The notes under the pieces: generated by a model
Databases searched by the model: none
What the model was told of the DNA's origin: nothing
The model's input: the letters and a program-made list of their open reading frames with translations, nothing else
Source of the DNA: Ralstonia pickettii
Lineage (GTDB): Bacteria; Pseudomonadota; Gammaproteobacteria; Burkholderiales; Burkholderiaceae
Length of the DNA stretch: 64,000 bases
Direction: 5' to 3'
NCBI RefSeq assembly: GCF_030582395.1
Contig: NZ_CP104381.1
Coordinates: forward strand, 2,480,001 to 2,544,000
Program-made: the position numbers and the translations under genes
Shown: positions 58,250 through 64,000 of the stretch, piece after piece
Numbering within the stretch: position 1 is the first letter of the stretch
Layout: each line of letters begins with the position of its first letter

Positions 58250-58990
58250 ATGCCGCATTCCACCGCCGCCGCGCAGGTCAGCGCGGGGCACCGCCCAACC
58301 CTTGACGGCATCGACTGGGCCGCCATTGAAGACGCCCTCAACGATGTCGGCAGCGCCGTATTGCCGAGCCTGCTGGACGAGGACGCCTGCAATGCCTTGA
58401 CCGCGCTGTACCCGCAAGACCGCCTGTTTCGCTCGCGTGTGGTGATGGAGCGCCATGGCTTCGGGTGCGGCGAATACCAGTATTTCGCGTATCCGCTGCC
58501 GGACCTCATCGCGCAACTGCGCACGTCGCTTTATCCGCCGCTGGCGACCATCGCCGACCGCTGGAACCAAGCCATGGATATCGACGTGCGCTATCCGGCC
58601 AAGCACGCCGATTTCCTGCGTCGCTGCCACGAAGCCGGCCAGCTGCGCCCCACGCCGCTGATCCTGCGATACGGCCCCCGTGACTACAACTGCCTGCATC
58701 AGGATCTGTATGGCGAGCACGTCTTCCCGCTGCAGGTGGCCATCCTGCTGTCGGAACCGGGCGTCGATTTCACCGGCGGCGAATTCGTCATGACGGAGCA
58801 GCGCCCGCGGATGCAGTCGCGGCCCGAAGTGGTGCCGCTGCGCAAAGGCGATGCCGTGGTCTTTGCGGTGCACCATCGGCCCGTACAAGGCACGCGCGGT
58901 ACGTATCGCGTGAACATGCGCCACGGTGTGAGCCGCCTGCTCTCGGGTCAGCGGCATACTGTGGGCATCATCTTCCACGACGCGCTGTAG
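58250..58990 (+). CDS. 2OG-Fe(II) oxygenase family protein
   Basis: 246 aa. The iron facial triad is seen as His-x-Asp in NCLHQDLYGEHVFPLQ and a distal His in NMRHGVSRL, with a cosubstrate Arg in RGTYRVNMRHG. The N-terminal half is helical. The substrate is unknown; standing directly before alkB suggests a role in nucleic-acid alkylation repair, but that is inference. AAAGGAG precedes the ATG. Confidence 0.8.
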   Translation: MPHSTAAAQVSAGHRPTLDGIDWAAIEDALNDVGSAVLPSLLDEDACNALTALYPQDRLFRSRVVMERHGFGCGEYQYFAYPLPDLIAQLRTSLYPPLATIADRWNQAMDIDVRYPAKHADFLRRCHEAGQLRPTPLILRYGPRDYNCLHQDLYGEHVFPLQVAILLSEPGVDFTGGEFVMTEQRPRMQSRPEVVPLRKGDAVVFAVHHRPVQGTRGTYRVNMRHGVSRLLSGQRHTVGIIFHDAL

Positions 58991-59000
58991 AGGCTTGACC

Positions 59001-59657
59001 ATGACCACCGGCGATCTGTTTGCCGATCACTCACCCGCTGACGACACACGCATTGCGCTCGGCGAAGCGGCGTTTGTGCTGCGCGGCTTTGCGCTGTCGG
59101 AAGCGACGGGCCTGATCGCGGCGGTGGATGCCATCGCGCAGCAGGCCGCGTTTCGGCACATGGTCACGCCGGGCGGCTTCGAGATGTCGGTCGCGCTGAC
59201 CAACAGCGGCACGCTGGGCTGGACATCAGACCGCCGCGGCTACCGCTATGCCACGCTCGACCCGCTCACAGGAAACCCGTGGCCGCCGCTGCCCGATGTG
59301 TTCCTGCGTCTCGCGCACAACGCGGCCGCCGAAGCAGGCTTCCACGGCTTCACGCCAGACGCCTGCCTCATCAACCGCTATGTACCCGGCGCCCGCATGT
59401 CGCTGCATCAGGACAAAGACGAGCAGGACTACGGCGCGCCGATCGTCTCAGTGTCACTCGGCATGCCGGCCGTCTTCCTGTTTGGCGGCCATCGCCGTGC
59501 CGACAAGCCGCAACGCATTCCCCTGTTTCACGGTGATGTTGTCGTCTGGGGCGGGCCGGATCGCCTGCGCTATCACGGCATTGCGCCGCTCAAAGACCAC
59601 CCGCATCCGCTGCTCGGCAGCCAGCGGATCAACCTCACGTTCCGCAAGGCCGGCTGA
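59001..59657 (+). CDS. alkB: DNA oxidative demethylase AlkB
   Basis: 218-aa 2OG/Fe(II) dioxygenase that reverses 1-methyladenine and 3-methylcytosine damage. Iron ligands are in LHQDKDEQ and RLRYHGIAP, and the cosubstrate Arg is in NLTFRKAG. NRYVPGARMSLHQD and the SVSLGMPAVFLFGG block complete the AlkB pattern. The ATG at 59001 follows GAGG. It is 10 bp after the oxygenase gene. Confidence 0.93.
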   Translation: MTTGDLFADHSPADDTRIALGEAAFVLRGFALSEATGLIAAVDAIAQQAAFRHMVTPGGFEMSVALTNSGTLGWTSDRRGYRYATLDPLTGNPWPPLPDVFLRLAHNAAAEAGFHGFTPDACLINRYVPGARMSLHQDKDEQDYGAPIVSVSLGMPAVFLFGGHRRADKPQRIPLFHGDVVVWGGPDRLRYHGIAPLKDHPHPLLGSQRINLTFRKAG

Positions 59658-59671
59658 CGGCAATCCATCGC

Positions 59672-60322
59672 ATGACCATCGCCGCAGACCTGTCCGAAAG
59701 CGCCTACCGACAAGCCGAAACTTTTCTGGCGACGCTGGACGAAGACTGGGCGCGCCACGTCGCCGCCGTCGGGCCCTGCGGCCACGCCGCCAAGCCAGCG
59801 CGCGAGCCCTATGAAGCATTGATCCGCGCCATCGCCTATCAGCAGCTGCACGCGAAGGCGGGTGACGCCATCCTCGGCCGGTTCATCGCGCTCTATCCGG
59901 CTGCTGCGTTTCCTGCCCCGCAGCAAGTGCTCGACACGGATGAGGCGGAGCTGCGCGCGTGCGGCTTTTCTGCCACCAAACTGGCGACCATTCGCGGCAT
60001 CGCCCAAGCCGCGCTCGACGGCGTCGTGCCCACGCGGGAGCAGGCGCTGGCCATGCCCGACGAAGCGCTCATCGAGCGGCTGGTGACACTGCGCGGGGTT
60101 GGCCGGTGGACGGTCGAAATGCTGCTGATCTACACGCTGGAGCGCTCGGACATCTTGCCCGCGGATGATTTCGGCGTCCGCGATGGTTACCGACGCCTGA
60201 AGCGCCTCGAGTCCACACCCACACGCAAGCAGATGGAGACGATTGGTCTTGCGTGGAGCCCGTATCGAACCGTCGCGGCTTGGTACTTATGGCGCGTGCC
60301 CGTCAATGTTTCAGGCTCGTGA
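59672..60322 (+). CDS. alkA: DNA-3-methyladenine glycosylase II (AlkA-type, HhH-GPD)
   Basis: 216 aa. The helix-hairpin-helix/GPD motif is LRGVGRWTVEMLLIYTLERSDILPADDFGVRDG, with the catalytic Asp in the DDFGVRDG segment. It lacks the Ada/N-terminal AlkA domain, so it is the short glycosylase form. It removes 3-alkyladenine bases. It lies 14 bp after alkB, completing a likely three-gene alkylation-repair operon. Confidence 0.88.
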   Translation: MTIAADLSESAYRQAETFLATLDEDWARHVAAVGPCGHAAKPAREPYEALIRAIAYQQLHAKAGDAILGRFIALYPAAAFPAPQQVLDTDEAELRACGFSATKLATIRGIAQAALDGVVPTREQALAMPDEALIERLVTLRGVGRWTVEMLLIYTLERSDILPADDFGVRDGYRRLKRLESTPTRKQMETIGLAWSPYRTVAAWYLWRVPVNVSGS

Positions 60323-60334
60323 ATCCGGCAAATC

Positions 60335-60382
60335 TTGCGCTAGATCACGCCACGACGACATATTGCTTGCGCGATATATGTC
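60335..60382 (+). promoter_or_regulatory. candidate FNR/DNR-controlled promoter of the nap operon
   Basis: TTGCG-CTAG-ATCAC (60335-60348) resembles the anaerobic TTGAT-N4-ATCAA box. A TATATG -10-like element at 60375-60380 puts the box centre near -45. A second dyad, GACATAT/ATATGTC, spans 60357-60382. Oxygen and nitrate control of nap is known in relatives; the site itself is inference. Confidence 0.45.
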
Positions 60383-60479
60383 ACGCCGGGATCATGCAAA
60401 AACCTTGAATTCCCTTGCGACGTTCACTTTACTGGAAAACGTTCGCGCCATTAGCGCCGCCCTCATTGGTCGAGTCATC

Positions 60480-60644
60480 GTGGAACAGCCCCAAAACGTC
60501 GACGCGCAACGTAAATCCGAAGAGCTGCGGAGCTTTCTGTTTCTGACGGCCGTCATGGTGCCGGTTCTTTCCGTCATTATCGTGGCCGGATATGGATTTA
60601 TCGTCTGGGCAACGCAATTGCTGAGCGGTCCGCCAACGCATTGA
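60480..60644 (+). CDS. napE: periplasmic nitrate reductase component NapE
   Basis: 54 aa, starting with GTG at 60480 (protein MEQPQNVDAQRKSEELR). It has one membrane helix (FLTAVMVPVLSVIIVAGYGFIVW), the whole-family pattern for NapE. Its role is unclear; it may stabilise the Nap complex. No strong ribosome site. First gene of napEDAB. Confidence 0.85.
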   Translation: MEQPQNVDAQRKSEELRSFLFLTAVMVPVLSVIIVAGYGFIVWATQLLSGPPTH

Positions 60645-60732
60645 AATACGCCCGGGGGGTTCCGGGGGCGAGTCGGGTTGTATGTTCGCGCAGCACTGAT
60701 TAGAAAAAGGCGTTCATCGCCAGAACACGGTC

Positions 60733-61077
60733 ATGCGAAACACAAAAAAAATAGATATCCCCGTTCGGCCGGCGCCACTCGGTGACGACGAGTGGCACAT
60801 CGCCGGCGTTCTGGTCCAGACGCGGCCAACCCATATTGCACGGGTGAGCGAATCCATCGAAAGCATCGCCGGCAGCGAAATCCATGCAGCCAGCGATAAC
60901 GGCAAGCTCGTGGTCACGCTTGAGGCGCCCAGTTCGCGCGCCATTGCAGCGCACCTGGCGTTCATTCAGCAGATCGACGGTGTGCTCAACACCGCCCTGA
61001 TCTACCAGCACAACGAAATGGCCGACGCCATGCATGAGGAAATGGACGATGAAAGTCTCTCGCCGCGCGTTCATTAA
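60733..61077 (+). CDS. napD: NapA chaperone NapD
   Basis: 114-aa cytosolic chaperone that binds the NapA twin-arginine signal and holds it until the cofactor is inserted. Family core: [22 protein letters not shown], then [12 protein letters not shown] and [15 protein letters not shown]. Its end overlaps the napA start by 29 bp, which couples chaperone and client translation. Confidence 0.9.
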   Translation: MRNTKKIDIPVRPAPLGDDEWHIAGVLVQTRPTHIARVSESIESIAGSEIHAASDNGKLVVTLEAPSSRAIAAHLAFIQQIDGVLNTALIYQHNEMADAMHEEMDDESLSPRVH

Positions 61078-63565
61078 GCAGACCGCTGCCGCCGCCACCG
61101 CCTCGGTAGCTGGCGTCACGCTTCCTGCCGGCGCCGCCAACCTCGTCACCGACAAAGAGCTGACGCAGCTCAAGTGGTCGAAGGCGCCTTGCCGATTCTG
61201 TGGCACGGGCTGCGGCGTTGAAGTGGCCGTCAAAGACAATCGCGTGGTTGCCACGCAGGGCGACCCAAAGGCCGAGGTCAACCGAGGCCTGAACTGCGTC
61301 AAGGGCTATTTCCTCTCCAAGATCATGTACGGCAAGGACCGGCTGACCCAGCCGCTGCTGCGCATGAAGAACGGCAAGTACGACAAGAACGGCGAGTTCA
61401 CGCCCGTCACCTGGGACCGCGCGTTTGACGAGATGGCGGTGCAGTTCAAGCGCGTCATCAAGGAAAAGGGCCCGACGGCTGTCGGAATGTTCGGCTCGGG
61501 TCAATGGACCGTTTTTGAGGGTTACGCCGCCGTCAAGCTAATGAAGGCGGGCTTCCGCTCGAACAACCTCGACCCCAACGCGCGCCACTGCATGGCCTCT
61601 GCCGTGGCCGGCTTCATGCGAACGTTCGGCATGGACGAGCCGATGGGCTGCTACGACGATTTCGAAGTCGCTGACGCGTTCGTGCTGTGGGGCTCGAACA
61701 TGGCGGAGATGCACCCCATCCTCTGGTCGCGCGTGACGGACCGGCGCCTCTCCGCGCCCAAGACGAAGGTCGCGGTGCTGTCGACGTTTACGCACCGCTC
61801 GTTCGATCTGGCCGATATCCCGATCGTCTTCACACCGCAGGCCGATCTCGCGATGCTCAACTACATCGCGAACTACATCATCACCAACAAGAAGGTCAAC
61901 ACGGACTTCGTCAACAAGCACACCGTCTTCAAGCAGGGCGTGACCGACATCGGCTACGGCCTGCGGCCCGACAACCCCGTGCAGAAGGCCGCCAAGAACG
62001 CCGACAAGGTGGGTGACTCCAAGCCGATCTCATTCGACGAGTTTGCGAAGTTCGTCTCGACGTACGACCTGGACTACACCACCAAGCTGGCGAACCCGGA
62101 CAAGAGCAAGGAGAAGGAGTTCAAGCAGCAGCTCCAGAAGCTTGCCGAGCTGTACGCCGATCCGAAGATCAAGGTCGTGTCGTTCTGGACCATGGGTTTC
62201 AACCAGCACACCCGCGGCACCTGGGCGAACAACATGATCTACAACCTGCACCTGCTGACAGGGAAGATCGCCACACCGGGCAACAGCCCTTTCTCCCTGA
62301 CGGGCCAGCCTTCGGCATGCGGCACCGCGCGCGAGGTGGGCACGTTCTCGCACCGCTTGCCGGCCGACATGGTGGTGACCAACCCGAAGCACCGTGAAGA
62401 AGCCGAGCACATCTGGAAGCTGCCGCCCGGCACGATCCCTGAAAAGCCCGGCTATCACGCGGTACTGCAAAACCGCATGCTGAAGGACGGCAAGCTCAAC
62501 GCGTACTGGGTGCAGGTGAACAACAACATGCAGGCCGGCGCCAACATCAACGAGGAAGGCTACCCGGGCTACCGCAATCCGGCGAATTTCATTGTTGTTT
62601 CGGACGTGTACCCGACCGTCACCGCACTGGCCGCCGACTTGGTCCTCCCGAGCGCGATGTGGGTTGAGAAGGAAGGCGCCTACGGCAACGCCGAGCGCCG
62701 GACGCAGTTCTGGCATCAACTCGTGGATGCGCCGGGTGAGGCGCGATCCGACCTGTGGCAGCTGGTGGAGTTCTCCAAGCGTTTCAAGGTGGAAGAAGTC
62801 TGGCCCGAAGACCTTATCGCCAAAAAGCCGGAGCTGCGCGGCAAGACGCTCTACGACGTGCTGTACCGCAACGGCAATGTCGACAGGTTCCCGCTCAAGG
62901 ACGTCGACCCGGAATACAACAATGCCGAAGCCAAGGCGTTCGGCTTCTACCTGCAGAAGGGCCTGTTCGAGGAGTACGCAAGCTTCGGGCGCGGCCACGG
63001 CCACGACCTGGCGCCGTTCGACGATTATCACCAGGCGCGCGGATTGCGCTGGCCGGTGGTCAACGGCAAGGAAACGCGCTGGCGCTACAAGGAAGGCAGC
63101 GATCCGTACGTCAAGGCCGGCACCGGCTACCAGTTTTACGGCAACCCGGACGGCAAGGCGGTGATCTTCGCCCTGCCCTACGAGGCCCCACCGGAAGTGC
63201 CAGACAAGGAATACCCGTTCTGGTTGTCGACCGGCCGCGTGCTGGAGCACTGGCACTCGGGCTCGATGACGCGCCGGGTACCCGAGCTGTATCGCGCCTT
63301 CCCGAACGCGGTCTGCTTCATGCACCCGGAAGATGCGAAAGCGCTGGGACTGCGACGTGGTGTCGAGGTCGAAGTGATCTCGCGGCGCGGCAAGATGCGC
63401 ACCCGCATTGAAACACGCGGCCGCAACCAGCCACCGAAGGGCCTGGTGTTCGTGCCGTGGTTCGATGCGAGCCAGCTCATCAATAAGGTCACACTGGATG
63501 CAACCTGCCCGATCTCGCTCCAGACGGATTTCAAGAAATGCGCCGTCAAGATCGTGAAGGTCTGA
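61049..63565 (+). CDS. napA: periplasmic nitrate reductase catalytic subunit
   Basis: 838-aa molybdopterin enzyme that reduces nitrate to nitrite in the periplasm. The twin-arginine signal is SRRAFIKQ (residues 4-11). The 4Fe-4S cysteines are Cys48, Cys51, Cys55 and Cys83 (CRFCGTGCG and GLNCVKG). The molybdenum ligand is Cys181 in RHCMASAV. The ATG at 61049 gives the standard [11 protein letters not shown] start, so the five codons upstream at 61034 are not used. Followed 40 bp later by napB. Confidence 0.96.
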   Translation: MKVSRRAFIKQTAAAATASVAGVTLPAGAANLVTDKELTQLKWSKAPCRFCGTGCGVEVAVKDNRVVATQGDPKAEVNRGLNCVKGYFLSKIMYGKDRLTQPLLRMKNGKYDKNGEFTPVTWDRAFDEMAVQFKRVIKEKGPTAVGMFGSGQWTVFEGYAAVKLMKAGFRSNNLDPNARHCMASAVAGFMRTFGMDEPMGCYDDFEVADAFVLWGSNMAEMHPILWSRVTDRRLSAPKTKVAVLSTFTHRSFDLADIPIVFTPQADLAMLNYIANYIITNKKVNTDFVNKHTVFKQGVTDIGYGLRPDNPVQKAAKNADKVGDSKPISFDEFAKFVSTYDLDYTTKLANPDKSKEKEFKQQLQKLAELYADPKIKVVSFWTMGFNQHTRGTWANNMIYNLHLLTGKIATPGNSPFSLTGQPSACGTAREVGTFSHRLPADMVVTNPKHREEAEHIWKLPPGTIPEKPGYHAVLQNRMLKDGKLNAYWVQVNNNMQAGANINEEGYPGYRNPANFIVVSDVYPTVTALAADLVLPSAMWVEKEGAYGNAERRTQFWHQLVDAPGEARSDLWQLVEFSKRFKVEEVWPEDLIAKKPELRGKTLYDVLYRNGNVDRFPLKDVDPEYNNAEAKAFGFYLQKGLFEEYASFGRGHGHDLAPFDDYHQARGLRWPVVNGKETRWRYKEGSDPYVKAGTGYQFYGNPDGKAVIFALPYEAPPEVPDKEYPFWLSTGRVLEHWHSGSMTRRVPELYRAFPNAVCFMHPEDAKALGLRRGVEVEVISRRGKMRTRIETRGRNQPPKGLVFVPWFDASQLINKVTLDATCPISLQTDFKKCAVKIVKV

Positions 63566-63605
63566 CGAGCACGGGCAGACGACACACGCGCAATAGGAAA
63601 ACGTC

Positions 63606-64000
63606 ATGAAGCTCAGCCGACTCTTGGGACTGCCAGCCGCCATCTGTGCGCTGCTCCTGGCGACCCTTGCCCAATTGCCCGCGCAAGCCCAAGGCGTGGT
63701 CGACGCCATGCGCGGCCCCACGCCGATTGCCGCCGAATCGACACCGCCGATCCTGTATCCCACCGAGAACAAGGACGTGCGCCGCGAGCGCAACTACACC
63801 GGGCAGCCGCCGACGATTCCGCACAAGATCGACGGCACCTACATGTATCAGATCAATAAGGACCACAACGGTTGTCTGTCCTGCCACGCGCGTACGAAGG
63901 CCGAAGAGATGCGCGCGATCGCGATCAGCCCCACGCACTACGTTGACCGCGGTGGCCATCAACTGGCCGACGTTTCGCCGCGCCGCTTCTTCTGCACGCA
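63606..64000 (+). CDS. napB: periplasmic nitrate reductase diheme cytochrome subunit, 3'-truncated by window edge
   Basis: The frame is open to the end, with 131 codons visible. The signal peptide ends PAQAQ. The first heme site is Cys90-x-x-Cys93-His94 in CLSCH, and the second begins at Cys130 (FFCT) with the rest beyond the edge. It carries electrons from NapC to NapA. napC and maturation genes are presumably further right. Confidence 0.92.
   Translation, partial: MKLSRLLGLPAAICALLLATLAQLPAQAQGVVDAMRGPTPIAAESTPPILYPTENKDVRRERNYTGQPPTIPHKIDGTYMYQINKDHNGCLSCHARTKAEEMRAIAISPTHYVDRGGHQLADVSPRRFFCT

Noticed and set aside
62030..63793. Minus-strand frame opposite napA
   Set aside because: Shadow of napA; no motif and no plausible start signal.

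Overview
The window is about 64 kb of GC-rich chromosomal DNA from a beta-proteobacterium, almost certainly genus Ralstonia (R. pickettii-like). That assignment is inference from gene content and order, not a database match. The supporting signs are E. coli-type argG convergent with argF, rpsT divergent from murJ, the exbB-exbD-lpxK-trm112-kdsB-adk run, a periplasmic PheC, an AiiD/Aac-type AHL acylase and napEDAB. Coding density is high. I see no rRNA, tRNA, insertion sequence, prophage or CRISPR array, so most of the window reads as core chromosome with small accessory touches.

Layout, left half. A HipA-like protein cut by the left edge (2-1189) is followed by an exported M20 amidohydrolase and periplasmic cyclohexadienyl dehydratase (pheC). 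Next come an orphan gene and an exported repeat peptide, an HD-GYP phosphodiesterase, a fused osmoprotectant binding-protein/permease, a TauE-like exporter, and GntP and MFS carriers. After an NAD(P)-binding protein and HU (hupB) comes a minus-strand operon at 15158-18925: an amino-acid ABC transporter fused by ATGA overlaps to hutG and hutD, with an IclR regulator directly upstream. Then follow an unknown protein, a SnoaL-like protein, a DUF2167/site-2-protease pair, sodB and xseA. A roughly 1 kb non-coding array of 172-bp tandem repeats with DnaA-box-like sites separates xseA from exbB.

Layout, middle. exbB-exbD-lpxK-trm112-kdsB and adk are envelope and housekeeping genes. They are followed by an SDR, a LysR/sodium-symporter divergent pair, the minus-strand operon tsaE-amiC-GNAT, divergent queG, a chalcone-isomerase-fold protein and a Bug receptor. 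Then come ogt-xerD, ybaK, plsY, a GlxA-type AraC regulator, the AHL acylase, yajQ, murB and ppnP. A 123-bp near-perfect palindrome sits between ppnP and argG.

Layout, right. argG and argF are convergent on a shared terminator. Next are a DUF3579 gene, rpsT, murJ-sirB1-like, dedA, mutL-miaA-GNAT, an oxygenase/alkB/alkA alkylation-repair group, and the start of the periplasmic nitrate reductase operon napEDAB, with napB cut by the right edge.

The strongest unexplained signals are the 172-bp repeat array (25280-26030), the palindromic element before argG, the transporter-hutG-hutD coupling, the exported KADPYTDGA-repeat peptide, and two genes (queG, mutL) whose -10 boxes sit exactly seven bases before the start codon, implying leaderless mRNAs.
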